From positions 32,702 through 96,701 of the forward strand of contig NZ_KB892842.1 of assembly GCF_000373965.1 (NCBI RefSeq): a stretch of 64,000 bases of DNA, read 5' to 3'. The notes beneath the pieces were generated by a model, which did not search any database, was not told where the DNA came from, and was given only the letters and a program-made list of their open reading frames with translations. The translations under genes were made by a program, and so were the position numbers. How positions within the stretch are numbered: the first letter of the stretch is position 1; each line of letters opens with the position of its first letter. This DNA is from Uliginosibacterium gangwonense DSM 18521. Its GTDB lineage: Bacteria > Pseudomonadota > Gammaproteobacteria > Burkholderiales > Rhodocyclaceae. This document shows, piece by piece, positions 27,231 to 36,560 of the stretch.

Positions 27231-28408
27231 CGCTTTCCCGCTTGCTCAATATTGACGATCTGCGCAATCTGGCACGCCAGCGCCTGCCAGGCTTTGCTTT
27301 TGATTACCTGGATGGTGGCGCAGAAGCGGAACAGACGCTCCTGCACAACCGCTCGATTTTCTCGCAGTGGCGGTTCCAGCCTGCCGCCCTGGTCGACACC
27401 AGCCAATGTTCAGCAGCCGCCAAGCTGCTAGGCGTACCAGCGACAGCCCCTGTTGCTGTCGCTCCGACAGGCTTCAACGGAATGTTATGGCCAGACGCAG
27501 ACATCCTGCTTGCCCGTGCTGCCAGAGACGCTGGCGTTCCCTTTACGCTGAGCACCATGGCAAGCAGATCGCTTGAAGATGTAGCCAATGAGGCAAAAGG
27601 CGTGCGCCTATGGTTTCAGCTCTATGTACTCAAGGATCGCGGGATTGCCAAAGACCTGCTCAAACGAGCACTCAGCGTAAATTGTGACACCTTGATCGTA
27701 ACAACCGACTGTGCCCACTATGGCAAACGGGAGCGAGAACAAAGGCATTTTCGCGCCCCGCTCAAACTCAGCCTTCCCGCGATCATTGACGTAGCCTGCC
27801 ACCCACGCTGGCTGCAGCGCGTAGTTTGGCCAACGCGCGGGCTTCCTGGCTTTGGCAATCTAGCCCCTTATCTGCCTACAGGTGAGCAAGGGCGTGGCGC
27901 CCAATTCATCGCAAAACAACTTGATCCAAGCCTGAATTGGAGTGCCCTTGAAAACATGCGCCAGGCGTGGCCGGGAAAGCTCGTGATCAAAGGCATTCTG
28001 AACCGGGCAGATGTGCAGCGTGCTGCGGCAATAGGCGTAGATGCAGTCGTGCTCAGCAATCACGGTGGGCGCCAGCTTGATAGCAGCATTTCTCCAATGG
28101 AAATCCTTGCCTCTGTGCATAAGGAATTCGCCGGCAGAATCCAGATCCTGATTGACAGCGGCTTCCGACGCGGCACAGATATCATCAAGGCCCTAGCGCT
28201 CGGCGCAGATGGTGTACTAATTGGCCGACCACTTCTATATGGTGTGGCCGCCGCAGGCCAAAATGGCGCGCAGCATGCGCTGCAGATTTTGCTCAACGAA
28301 CTCAGACTGGGTTTGGCGCAACTAGGCGCGCCTGACATAGCATCCTTGCGAGCGGGCGATTTCTTGAGAAGCCACTCACAAGAGTTTGCGCCACTATCGC
28401 CCCCCTGA
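27227..28408 (+). CDS. FMN-dependent L-2-hydroxyacid dehydrogenase (LldD/mandelate dehydrogenase family)
   Basis: This 393-residue (alpha/beta)8 flavoprotein has APTGFNGMLWPDAD, the substrate-site LSNHGGRQLDSS (His and Arg at about 285-288), and the FMN-phosphate region LIDSGFRRGTDIIKALALGA. The family oxidises L-2-hydroxy acids such as lactate, glycolate or mandelate. Overlapping its partner of opposite stereochemistry, it completes a pair able to oxidise both isomers of a 2-hydroxy acid. The operon also carries metNIQ. Lactate is the conservative alternative substrate. Confidence 0.88.
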   Translation: MTLSRLLNIDDLRNLARQRLPGFAFDYLDGGAEAEQTLLHNRSIFSQWRFQPAALVDTSQCSAAAKLLGVPATAPVAVAPTGFNGMLWPDADILLARAARDAGVPFTLSTMASRSLEDVANEAKGVRLWFQLYVLKDRGIAKDLLKRALSVNCDTLIVTTDCAHYGKREREQRHFRAPLKLSLPAIIDVACHPRWLQRVVWPTRGLPGFGNLAPYLPTGEQGRGAQFIAKQLDPSLNWSALENMRQAWPGKLVIKGILNRADVQRAAAIGVDAVVLSNHGGRQLDSSISPMEILASVHKEFAGRIQILIDSGFRRGTDIIKALALGADGVLIGRPLLYGVAAAGQNGAQHALQILLNELRLGLAQLGAPDIASLRAGDFLRSHSQEFAPLSPP

Positions 28409-28632
28409 GCGTGCAGAGCGGGGAAAATGCGCGGACTCTCCTGGCGACCAAAGAAAAAGTTCTTTCCTTATATGATTCAAAAATAGCAAACAGCTATCTT
28501 TGGTACTGCCAGATTCCTAATTTGTAAATCAGAAAAGGATCGTTCCATCCCATGTGATTTGATGGCGTAATAACCATATTGGAGAAACGGGAATGCCGTT
28601 TCGCTTTTTGCTATATGCGGAGGAAATCCACT

Positions 28633-29472
28633 ATGAAACGTCTTCTTGCCTCTCTTCTGCTTGGAACTGTCCTGGCTGCCTCTTCACTGCCTGCATTGGC
28701 TGCGGGCAAAACGATTGTATTTGGTATCTCACCAGGCCCCTATGGCGATCTCATCAAGCAGGCGATCCAGCCCGGCCTGGAAAGGAAAGGCTACAAGGTT
28801 GAAGTCAAGGAATTCAGTGACTACGTTCAACCCAACCTTGCGCTGGCAAATGGGGCACTGGATGCCAACTTGTTCCAGCACCGCCTCTACCTGGAGAAGT
28901 TCTCTGCGGATAAGGGCTTGAAACTTTCCGCCGTCATCAATGTACCCACTGCAGGGCTTGGACTGTATTCGCACAAGATCAAATCGCTGGACGAACTGAA
29001 GAAAGGTGATGTGGTCACCCTAGCCAACGATCCGACGAACTTGGCTCGGGCCCTGCGATTCCTGGCAAAACTGAATTTGCTAACCTTTAAGAAGGATATT
29101 GATCCTACCACTGCATCCGAGAAGGATATCGAACAAAATCCACGTGGTCTTGTATTCAAGCCGCTTGAAGCAGCACAACTCCCCCGAACGCTCGATACCG
29201 CAACGGTATCGGTGGTTAACGGCAATTTCGCAATCGCAGCAGGCTTGAAGTTATCTGAAGCACTGAAGCTGGAGGAGCTTGATGAGAACATCAAGAATCT
29301 GATTGCTGTTCGCACGGAAGACCTGAATAAGCCTTTTGCAAAAGACATCAAGGCTGTTGTGGAATCTGACGACTTCCTCAAAGTCATTGATGATCCCAAA
29401 TACATTTTCAAATCCTTCCAACGTCCTGAATGGGTCAAGACACGTCTTGCCACTCATACGGCTCAAAAGTAA
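28633..29472 (+). CDS. metQ: Methionine-type substrate-binding protein (copy 2)
   Basis: The 279-residue NlpA-family protein starts at the ATG at 28633, with a GGAGG upstream. It has a signal peptide ending ALAAG and FGISPGPYGDLIKQAIQPG, DYVQPNLALANGALDANLFQHRLYL and VNGNFAIAAGLK. Like copy 1 it has no lipobox. The C-terminus (VIDDPKYIFKSFQRPEW) is longer than in copy 1. It is separated from metN copy 2 by a creatininase-family gene, an order I do not know from other organisms. Confidence 0.9.
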   Translation: MKRLLASLLLGTVLAASSLPALAAGKTIVFGISPGPYGDLIKQAIQPGLERKGYKVEVKEFSDYVQPNLALANGALDANLFQHRLYLEKFSADKGLKLSAVINVPTAGLGLYSHKIKSLDELKKGDVVTLANDPTNLARALRFLAKLNLLTFKKDIDPTTASEKDIEQNPRGLVFKPLEAAQLPRTLDTATVSVVNGNFAIAAGLKLSEALKLEELDENIKNLIAVRTEDLNKPFAKDIKAVVESDDFLKVIDDPKYIFKSFQRPEWVKTRLATHTAQK

Positions 29473-29536
29473 GCATTTTCCGAATGGTGCAACAGCGGGC
29501 TGACACTCAGCCCGCTATGAATTCTACGTAAAAGAC

Positions 29537-30439
29537 ATGTCAAAACCTATTCTGTTCGAAGAACTCACGCTCGACGAAGCGGTAGAAATTGCCGAAAAAC
29601 GGGGCATCATCATTTTCCCGGTAGCCACCACCGAAGCGCATGGGGAGCATCTGCCACTGGCCACAGATACGATCACGGCCGAATGGATCGCTCTTGAACT
29701 CAGCCGCCGTACCGGCCTGCCCGTGCTATCGCCCACGCCGATTCGTGCCGGAACATCGCCTACGTTCCATTACGACATCAAGGGAGACCCGATACCGGGA
29801 ACCCTGGCGATCTCACAACAAACAATGTTCTTGCTGATCAAGGACATTCTGCGAGGGTTGTGGGCAACGGGTTTCCGCAAGATCATCATTGTGCAAGGAC
29901 ATGGTCAGGAGCCCAACTTCCAGGTCATTACCCATGAGACCGCGACTGAACTAAGGCGTGAGGGTAAAAACCTGTTCATTGCTGCCGCAACGTATTGGGA
30001 ACTGGCTGTAGAAACCCTAAGGCGCGAGCTGAACACCCCCTTTTACCATTCTGGTGAAGAAGAAACGAGCAACGTCTTGTTTGCCCGTCCCGATTTGGTA
30101 AAGCTCGACAAGGTAAATGGCAAGGAATTCCGGCCGCTGGTGGATAAATCTCTCCTCAAACGGTCAATCACCCAGGATAGTTCCGAAACATTCCAGGTAT
30201 TCGATATTGCACAAGTACTGCCCATTCCAAACCCTGGGCACTTAAGCCGTGGTGGCATCGGGAAAACCGAGGAGATCCTTACAGCCAGTGCCAATAAAGG
30301 GCGAAAGATTCTGGAACGCGCAACCGAGCGGTATCTTGACCTGATTCGTGACCTGGAAGAGAACTACGCACCACAGGAAGTACCGGGAATTGATGTGCGA
30401 GCAAGGCCAGAAGAAAAACGATTCCGCGTGGAGTATTGA
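29537..30439 (+). CDS. Creatininase-family metal amidohydrolase inside a methionine importer operon
   Basis: The 300-residue protein has the creatininase metal site TEAHGEHLPLATDT (Glu33, His35, Asp44) and a second acidic site SGEEETSNVLFA near 175. The family's usual NGHGGN is here QGHGQEPN, so the active-site loop differs from true creatininase. Known members hydrolyse cyclic or linear amides, deformylate FAPy compounds, or cleave mycofactocin precursor. It lies between metQ and metN on the same strand, six bases before metN. An amide or N-acyl form of methionine as substrate is only a guess. Confidence 0.75.
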   Translation: MSKPILFEELTLDEAVEIAEKRGIIIFPVATTEAHGEHLPLATDTITAEWIALELSRRTGLPVLSPTPIRAGTSPTFHYDIKGDPIPGTLAISQQTMFLLIKDILRGLWATGFRKIIIVQGHGQEPNFQVITHETATELRREGKNLFIAAATYWELAVETLRRELNTPFYHSGEEETSNVLFARPDLVKLDKVNGKEFRPLVDKSLLKRSITQDSSETFQVFDIAQVLPIPNPGHLSRGGIGKTEEILTASANKGRKILERATERYLDLIRDLEENYAPQEVPGIDVRARPEEKRFRVEY

Positions 30440-30445
30440 TTAGGC

Positions 30446-31465
30446 ATGATTGATCTACGCAACATATCAGTGCGCTATCGTGGAAGAGGTGGTGAAGTAC
30501 TGGCCGTCAATGACGTTTCGCTCCATATAGGCGAAGCTCAAATCTACGGCATCGTAGGTGCCAGCGGTGCGGGGAAAAGCTCACTATTAAGAACCATCAA
30601 TCTGCTTGAGCGCCCGGATCTTGGTCAGGTGCTCATCGACGGGCAAGACATCACCCCGTTGAAGGGCGCAGCACTCCGCCAACAGCGCCAAAAGATCGGA
30701 ATGGTATTTCAGCATTTCAATCTGATGCACACCAGTACGGTATATGACAATGCAGCATTTGCATTGCGTGCTGCAAGCAAGTCCGAAGAAGAGGTTTGCC
30801 AACGCGTACCCGAGATTCTGGAACTTGTTGGATTGAGTGACAAAGCAACAGCCTATCCATCTCAACTCTCAGGGGGCCAAAAACAACGTGTGGGTATAGC
30901 ACGAGCCATTGCCAACCGCCCCGCCGTTCTGCTGTGCGACGAACCCACCTCGGCACTTGATCTGGAAACTGCTGCATCCATTCTCGACCTGCTCCGCGAA
31001 GTCAATCAACGCCTGAGGATCACGATTGTATTGATCTCTCATGAAATGGCAGTGATCAAGAAAATCTGCTCGCGTGTGGCCGTCATGGAGGGGGGCAAAG
31101 TTGTAGAAGAAGGGGATGTTTATGACATTTTTGCAAGTCCCAAACATCCCTTCACACGGCAACTTGTCGACCACACCTTAAATCTTGATCTACCTGCCCA
31201 TCTTACTGAAGACCTGCAAGGGACTTTACTCAAGATCACATTTCTTGGCGAACGTGCGGAAAACCCCGTGCTTTCTGAAACCACGCTAAGGTTTGGGGTA
31301 TCAGTCAATATCCTCCATGGGAGGATCGAGTACATCAACGGGCGCGCTCTAGGCCTGCTTGTCGCACTCCTTGAGGATCGCCAAACCCACTCCCCGGCCA
31401 AGGTTGCACAAGCTGTCGATTACATTACCCAGAATACAGCCCAGGTGGAGGTGTTGCATGGCTAG
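30446..31465 (+). CDS. metN: Methionine ABC transporter ATPase (copy 2)
   Basis: The 339-residue ATPase has [24 protein letters not shown] and [11 protein letters not shown], followed by a C-terminal NIL methionine-sensing domain (about 255-335). It is more canonical in length than copy 1. The stop overlaps the metI start by eight bases. The NIL domain supports methionine, or a close analogue, as the regulated substrate of this second importer. Confidence 0.93.
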   Translation: MIDLRNISVRYRGRGGEVLAVNDVSLHIGEAQIYGIVGASGAGKSSLLRTINLLERPDLGQVLIDGQDITPLKGAALRQQRQKIGMVFQHFNLMHTSTVYDNAAFALRAASKSEEEVCQRVPEILELVGLSDKATAYPSQLSGGQKQRVGIARAIANRPAVLLCDEPTSALDLETAASILDLLREVNQRLRITIVLISHEMAVIKKICSRVAVMEGGKVVEEGDVYDIFASPKHPFTRQLVDHTLNLDLPAHLTEDLQGTLLKITFLGERAENPVLSETTLRFGVSVNILHGRIEYINGRALGLLVALLEDRQTHSPAKVAQAVDYITQNTAQVEVLHG

Positions 31466-32126
31466 CGAATGGCTATCCCTGTTTGATGATCTATACAAAG
31501 CCTTTGGCGAGACCGCACTCATGGTTGGGGTTTCCACGGTATTTGCGATTATCGGCGGGCTTCCCGTAGGCTTTCTGCTCTACATCGCCGATCGAAAACT
31601 GTTTTGGGACAATCCCCTTGTCAGCTCAGTTGGCAGTCTCCTGGTCAACGTAATCCGCTCTGTACCATTTGTCATACTTCTTGTTTTGCTTTTGCCACTC
31701 ACGCAGTTTGTGCTTGGTACAACAATTGGCCCAGCAGCAGCCTCAGTGCCACTCTCGGTCGCCGCCATTGCGTTTTACGCACGGCTCGTACAAAGCGCAC
31801 TGTTTGAGGTTGATCCCGGCATCATTGAAGCAGCTCAGGCTTTTGGTGCCAGTCCAGCAAGGATTCTGGGGATCGTGCTTTTCCGCGAAGCCATGCCGGG
31901 ATTTTTACGTGGGCTGACCATCACGCTCATCAGCCTGATTGGCTACTCGGCCATGGCCGGAATTGTTGGCGGTGGCGGCGTAGGCGATCTGGCCATCCGC
32001 TTTGGCTACTATCGCTATCAAACCAACGTCATGCTGGTAACGGTTTTTATTCTTATTGTTCTGGTACAGTTCGTCCAGATAGCAGGAGACCGGCTGGCCA
32101 CATATTCTGATCGGAAAGGTTCCTGA
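31458..32126 (+). CDS. metI: Methionine ABC transporter permease (copy 2)
   Basis: This 222-residue membrane protein starts at the ATG at 31458, overlapping metN; the open frame upstream lies inside metN and is not used. It has VNVIRSVPFVILLVLLLP, EAAQAFGASPARILGIVLF and GYSAMAGIVGGGGVGDLAI, as in MetI. A PaaK-like ligase gene begins two bases after the stop, so the transport and catabolic genes are in one transcript. Confidence 0.93.
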   Translation: MASEWLSLFDDLYKAFGETALMVGVSTVFAIIGGLPVGFLLYIADRKLFWDNPLVSSVGSLLVNVIRSVPFVILLVLLLPLTQFVLGTTIGPAAASVPLSVAAIAFYARLVQSALFEVDPGIIEAAQAFGASPARILGIVLFREAMPGFLRGLTITLISLIGYSAMAGIVGGGGVGDLAIRFGYYRYQTNVMLVTVFILIVLVQFVQIAGDRLATYSDRKGS

Positions 32127-32127
32127 C

Positions 32128-33462
32128 ATGGGAGTCGCAGAACACGTCACCACCGGCAAGTACTGGGATGAAGAGATTGAAACACTGCCACGCAGCCAGT
32201 TGGAAAGCTTGCAGCTTGAAAAACTGAAAATACACCTGGATTTTGCTTACCGTCACTCACCTTACTACAAGGCAGCATTTGATGCTGCGGGTGTTCGCCC
32301 GGAACAACTGAATCGCCTCTCAGATCTCAGGGCATTCCCGTTTGTAAATAAACAGGTTGAACGTGAGCGGCAACTGGCTTCCCCGATGCTGGGAGATATG
32401 CTGGCGGTGCCAGAACGCGACGTGGTGTTTGTGTCAGCCTCATCTGGTTCAACGGGTGTGCCCACGCTGAGTCCTTTTACATCGAAAGACTTTGAAACAT
32501 TCCAGAACAATCAGGCCCGTCTGTTTTGGGCTGTTGGCATGCGCCCGGAAGACCGCTATGTGCATGCATTGAATTTCACCCTTTTTGTGGGCGGGCCCGA
32601 TGTCATCGGCGCCCAAAAACTGGGAGCCCTATGTTTCTGGGCGGGAACAGTACCTTCAGACAGGTTGCTGTTCATCATGAAGGAATTTCAGCCCACCGTC
32701 ACGTGGACGACTCCATCTTATGCATGGCATCTAGGGGAAACAGCGCGTGCCCACGGGATCGACCCAGCCACTGATCTGGGCATCCGCAAGATCATCGTGG
32801 CAGGCGAACCGGGGGGCTCAATCCCTGCTACGCGTGCAGCAATCGAGCGCATCTGGAACGCACAACTGTACGACTTCTATGGGATATCTGATATCTACGG
32901 GGCCTGCGCAGGCATGTGTGAGGCACGCGATGGCTTACATCTGGTTGAAGACGACATCTTGCTTGAGGTGCTGGACCCTGCAACACTTGAGCCCGTGCCC
33001 GATGGAACCCCCGGTGAGATGGTGCTGACAACGCTGACCAAGGCTGCGCGTCCGATGATCCGCTTCCGTACCGGCGATATCATCACGGCAGACCACACGC
33101 GCTGCACATGCGGCAGAACACATGTCCGCATCAAGGTGATCGGGCGGATAGATGACATGTTCATTATCAATGGGGTGAATGTGTTCCCCAGCGACGTAGA
33201 ATTCGTTATTCGTAGCATCCCTGGCTTGACGGGCGAATTCCGCATCACCGTGACCGACCAGAAACATCTTTCGCGCTATAGCCTGGAAGTGGAGCGCGGA
33301 GAAAGCACGGAAAGTGATGCAAGCCTGATTGAGCGCATCCTGCACGACGCCAAGACACGCCTCGGCGTTCGCCCCAAGGAGGTGAGCATTCTTGACCCGC
33401 ACACTCTGCCCCGCAGCACACACAAGGCGAAACGGGTCATCGATCTGCGTAAAAAATCATAG
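32128..33462 (+). CDS. Phenylacetate-CoA ligase (PaaK)-like AMP-forming acyl-CoA ligase
   Basis: This 444-residue adenylating enzyme activates a carboxylic acid with ATP and CoA. It has the P-loop SASSGSTGVPT (about 111-121), DFYGISDIYG, the ribose-binding RFRTGD, the hinge KVIGRIDDMFIINGVNVFPSD and a likely catalytic lysine near the end (HKAKR). PaaK itself uses phenylacetate. Here the gene sits between a methionine importer and an oxoacid oxidoreductase. Activation of 3-methylthiopropionate, or of another acid from amino acid breakdown, is therefore possible. The two cysteines in RCTCGR may bind a metal, as in some relatives. Confidence 0.87.
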   Translation: MGVAEHVTTGKYWDEEIETLPRSQLESLQLEKLKIHLDFAYRHSPYYKAAFDAAGVRPEQLNRLSDLRAFPFVNKQVERERQLASPMLGDMLAVPERDVVFVSASSGSTGVPTLSPFTSKDFETFQNNQARLFWAVGMRPEDRYVHALNFTLFVGGPDVIGAQKLGALCFWAGTVPSDRLLFIMKEFQPTVTWTTPSYAWHLGETARAHGIDPATDLGIRKIIVAGEPGGSIPATRAAIERIWNAQLYDFYGISDIYGACAGMCEARDGLHLVEDDILLEVLDPATLEPVPDGTPGEMVLTTLTKAARPMIRFRTGDIITADHTRCTCGRTHVRIKVIGRIDDMFIINGVNVFPSDVEFVIRSIPGLTGEFRITVTDQKHLSRYSLEVERGESTESDASLIERILHDAKTRLGVRPKEVSILDPHTLPRSTHKAKRVIDLRKKS

Positions 33463-33464
33463 CC

Positions 33465-34037
33465 ATGGCATCCGATACACTCGGTCTTCATGAAACGGTA
33501 TGGCTGGGCCGCGGCGGACAAGGGGCGTTTACTGCGTCCCGCCTGCTTGGGCTGTCCGCCGTTCAATTTGGTGGGCAGCATGCAATTGCATTTCCCTCCT
33601 TTGGGCCGGAAAGGCGAGGCGCGCCGGTATTTGCCTATACGCGTATCGCACCTCAGCCAATTCATGCACGTAGCGCGATACGCAGAGCAGATGCCTTGGT
33701 TGTACTTGATGCCTCTCTGTTGGATCAAGTGAGTACTCCGTTTGTTCATGACGGCACCGTAGTGATCGTCAATACACCGTCCCAAGAGCGCTCACCAGGA
33801 TTGCGCGGACAAATAGTGTGCGTTGACGCCGACACAATCGCGCGTAAAACGCTTGGCACTTCACATACGAATACAGTGTTGCTGGGCTTTCTGGTTGGGC
33901 TGACCGGATGGCTCCCAGCAGAATCCGTTGCGGCAGGAATTGCACAGGAATTTGGGCAAGGCAGCAAGACACAGAAAAACATTCTGGCATTTCAACATGC
34001 CTTTGCACTGGGTCAGCAGAAAAAGCAGGCATCATGA
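33465..34037 (+). CDS. 2-oxoacid:ferredoxin oxidoreductase, gamma subunit
   Basis: The 190-residue subunit has WLGRGGQGAFTASRLLG near the N-terminus and FPSFGPERRGAPVFAYTRI (about 44-62), the standard marks of the gamma/CoA-binding subunit. It starts two bases after the PaaK-like gene and overlaps the ferredoxin subunit gene. With the next three genes it makes a complete four-subunit enzyme that converts a 2-oxo acid and CoA to an acyl-CoA, CO2 and reduced ferredoxin. Confidence 0.9.
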   Translation: MASDTLGLHETVWLGRGGQGAFTASRLLGLSAVQFGGQHAIAFPSFGPERRGAPVFAYTRIAPQPIHARSAIRRADALVVLDASLLDQVSTPFVHDGTVVIVNTPSQERSPGLRGQIVCVDADTIARKTLGTSHTNTVLLGFLVGLTGWLPAESVAAGIAQEFGQGSKTQKNILAFQHAFALGQQKKQAS

Positions 34038-34363
34038 AAAAGCCCGAGGAAGTCTCAAATCCGCCTTGCCATCTACGCCCCTTCAAACGCAGCACATCTC
34101 TTGCCATATGGCCCAATAGCCCTCAGGCTGATTCAGGGCATCTTGCTTTCAGCAATAAAGATTGGCGTAACATGTGGCCACAAATCGAATGGCAGGCCTG
34201 CAACAGCTGTAGCTTGTGCTTGCTCTTCTGCCCAGAGGGAGCAATAAGCTGGAATGCCAATAGATTGCCAATCGTGCAAGAGGATTGGTGCAAGGGCTGT
34301 GGCCTGTGCGCGCGTGAGTGCCCTAAAAATCTGATCGCAATGATCCCACAAACGCATCGTTAA
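34034..34363 (+). CDS. 2-oxoacid:ferredoxin oxidoreductase, delta (2x 4Fe-4S ferredoxin) subunit
   Basis: The 109-residue protein carries two 4Fe-4S motifs, CNSCSLCLLFCP and CKGCGLCARECP, about 30 residues apart, preceded by an approximately 50-residue N-terminal extension. The ATG at 34034 overlaps the gamma stop (ATGA). The subunit would carry electrons from the catalytic alpha-beta pair to free ferredoxin. The gamma-delta-alpha-beta order matches pyruvate and ketoisovalerate oxidoreductase operons. Confidence 0.9.
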   Translation: MKKPEEVSNPPCHLRPFKRSTSLAIWPNSPQADSGHLAFSNKDWRNMWPQIEWQACNSCSLCLLFCPEGAISWNANRLPIVQEDWCKGCGLCARECPKNLIAMIPQTHR

Positions 34364-34366
34364 AAT

Positions 34367-35650
34367 ATGGCAAGCGTTGAATTCCTCTCCGGCAACGAGG
34401 CTGTTGCACAGGCCGTGCGCCTGGCAAGACCACGAGTGATTGCTGCCTACCCGATTACCCCCCAGACCACCGTGGTCGAGCGTCTGTCTGAAATTGTTGA
34501 GGCAGGTGAATTGGACGCCCAGTTCGTGCATGTGGAGTCAGAACACTCCGCACTTGCACTTCTGATGGGCAGCGCCGCAATGGGCGCCCGAACTTTCACG
34601 GCAACCTCATCTCAGGGGCTGCTCTATATGGCAGAGTGCCTCTATTATGCCTCCGGTGGACGTTGGCCCTTGGTCATGATGAATGCCAATCGCGCACTCG
34701 CCTTGCCGTGGAACATCTACGGTGACCAAAGCGACTCACTCGCCCTGATCTCCTCTGGCTGGATTCAAGCGTATGCAGAGGACGCACAGGAAGCATTGGA
34801 CATGATTATCCAGGCCTATGCTGTGGCCGAAGATATAGAAGTCCGCACACCGGTACTGGTCAATCTGGATGGCTTTGTACTCACCCACACTTATGAGGCG
34901 GTGTCCGTGCCCGATCAGTTGGAGGTGGACCGGTTTCTGCCCCCACCCGATCTACCCGAAGGCTATCCTGGCACTTTCAGCATGTCCAAGCCTCAAAGCC
35001 TTGCTATCACAGCAGGCCCGGGAGACTATACAGTATTCAAATACCAACAGCATGCAGCAGTGATGCATTCGGCAGCAGTCATTCGCAGTGTTGGCGAGAA
35101 ATTTCATCAACATTTTGGTCGTGGCGCAACTGGGCTGATAGAAGGGTATAGAAGCGAGGACGCCGAGTTCATTTTGATCACACTTGGCAGTGTCTCAGGT
35201 ACCGTTCGCCAAGCCATAGATGAGCTCAGGCGCCAAGGAGTGGCTGTAGGCATGCTGCGGCTGCGATATCTGCGCCCATTTCCAACTGAAGAACTTGTGG
35301 AGTACCTATACTCCTCTACCCGTACTCGCCATGTCCAAAACATCGGCGTACTAGAGAAAGACATCTCGTTTGGCCACCAAGGCAGTGTCAGCTTGGAGGT
35401 CAAATCAGCACTCTATGAATATGCCAGCCGACAAGGCGGTGCAGCTGTACCAGTGCTGAATTTCGTTGCAGGCTTGGGGGGGCAAGACATCTCTGGCGAG
35501 GATGTGCAAAACATCTTCCTTGAGCTTGCCTCATCCGTTAACGCAGCAAATCAATCTCAGCAAACGCTTTCTGCACCGGGATTTTCCGATGTAAGGTTTT
35601 TAGGTTTGGAGCCGTTCCGTGAAGAAAATCAGCATCAAGATGCTGCCTGA
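34367..35650 (+). CDS. 2-oxoacid:ferredoxin oxidoreductase, alpha subunit
   Basis: This 427-residue subunit starts LSGNEAVAQAVRLARPRVIAAYPITPQT, the thiamine-pyrimidine-binding domain, followed by HVESEHSALALLMGSAAMGARTFTATSSQG (read across two adjoining blocks) and the transketolase C-terminal domain ending about residue 385. Its 3' end overlaps the beta subunit gene by 32 bases. Specificity among pyruvate, branched-chain, aromatic and methionine-derived keto acids cannot be read from the sequence. Confidence 0.92.
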   Translation: MASVEFLSGNEAVAQAVRLARPRVIAAYPITPQTTVVERLSEIVEAGELDAQFVHVESEHSALALLMGSAAMGARTFTATSSQGLLYMAECLYYASGGRWPLVMMNANRALALPWNIYGDQSDSLALISSGWIQAYAEDAQEALDMIIQAYAVAEDIEVRTPVLVNLDGFVLTHTYEAVSVPDQLEVDRFLPPPDLPEGYPGTFSMSKPQSLAITAGPGDYTVFKYQQHAAVMHSAAVIRSVGEKFHQHFGRGATGLIEGYRSEDAEFILITLGSVSGTVRQAIDELRRQGVAVGMLRLRYLRPFPTEELVEYLYSSTRTRHVQNIGVLEKDISFGHQGSVSLEVKSALYEYASRQGGAAVPVLNFVAGLGGQDISGEDVQNIFLELASSVNAANQSQQTLSAPGFSDVRFLGLEPFREENQHQDAA

Positions 35651-36527
35651 CGACGAATATTTTGTTGGGCATAAAGGCTGCGGCGGTTGCGGGGGCAGCC
35701 TGATACTGCGCTGGACATTGAAGGCACTAGGGGAGCGTTGTCATATAGTCATCCCCGCTGGTTGCATGTCTGCCATTGGGTTCATCTACCCACAAATGGC
35801 ATTGGGCGTGAACGCGATGATCGCACCTTTTGCTGCCACCGGCGCAGTACTTTCCGGCATCGCAGCGGTCATTCGTGCCAAAGGACTGACGGACATACCC
35901 GTGGTAGGTTTTGCAGGTGATGGGGCCACTGCAGATATTGGCTTGCAATCCCTATCCGGCGCCCTGGATCGCCGTGAGAAGATCATCTATATCTGCTATG
36001 ACAACGAAGCCTACATGAACACAGGCATCCAGCGCAGCAGTGCCACACCTCAGGGCGCGCGTACCACCACATCACCGTCTGGCCAAACCGCCTTTGCAGG
36101 AAGCAAGAAAGATCTGTTGCGAATCGCCGCAGCACATGGCATTCCCTATGCGGCCACCGCCTCAGTGGGCCACCCTGCTGATTTCCTGCGCAAACTTGAT
36201 CGGGCTCGTCAGATTGATGGGCCGTCTTTTCTGCATGTTTTTGCCCCCTGCCCCACAGGTTGGGGGTGCGCTACGGATGCCACCACAGAATTGGGGAGAT
36301 CAGTCGTCACCACAGGCTTGTGGCCGCTGCTGGAATGGGATCATGGCAAAATACGAATCAACCAGGCTCCACACTCTTTCGCCCCACTCGCCACCTATCT
36401 CGCCCCCCAGGCACGCTTTCGAGGCCTTGAGGCCAATCAGATTGAAGCACTGGCAGCAGAGCGTGATCGTACATGGGTCGCACTGCGCGCCTGGGAACGG
36501 GAAACCACCAATTCTGTGCTAGCCTGA
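35619..36527 (+). CDS. 2-oxoacid:ferredoxin oxidoreductase, beta (TPP-binding) subunit
   Basis: The 302-residue subunit has cluster cysteines Cys21 and Cys24 in GHKGCGGCGGS and a third in PAGCMS. The TPP motif is FAGDGATADIG followed by YDNEAYMNTGIQRS, which resembles pyruvate oxidoreductase PorB. The start is GTG at 35619, with GGAG seven bases upstream, inside the alpha gene; a weaker ATG lies at 35640. An oxygen-sensitive enzyme of this type implies anaerobic or microaerobic use, or a protected environment. Confidence 0.9.
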   Translation: MKKISIKMLPDDEYFVGHKGCGGCGGSLILRWTLKALGERCHIVIPAGCMSAIGFIYPQMALGVNAMIAPFAATGAVLSGIAAVIRAKGLTDIPVVGFAGDGATADIGLQSLSGALDRREKIIYICYDNEAYMNTGIQRSSATPQGARTTTSPSGQTAFAGSKKDLLRIAAAHGIPYAATASVGHPADFLRKLDRARQIDGPSFLHVFAPCPTGWGCATDATTELGRSVVTTGLWPLLEWDHGKIRINQAPHSFAPLATYLAPQARFRGLEANQIEALAAERDRTWVALRAWERETTNSVLA

Positions 36528-36560
36528 TACATTGGCTCTCCACACTATTGAGTACGCAAT

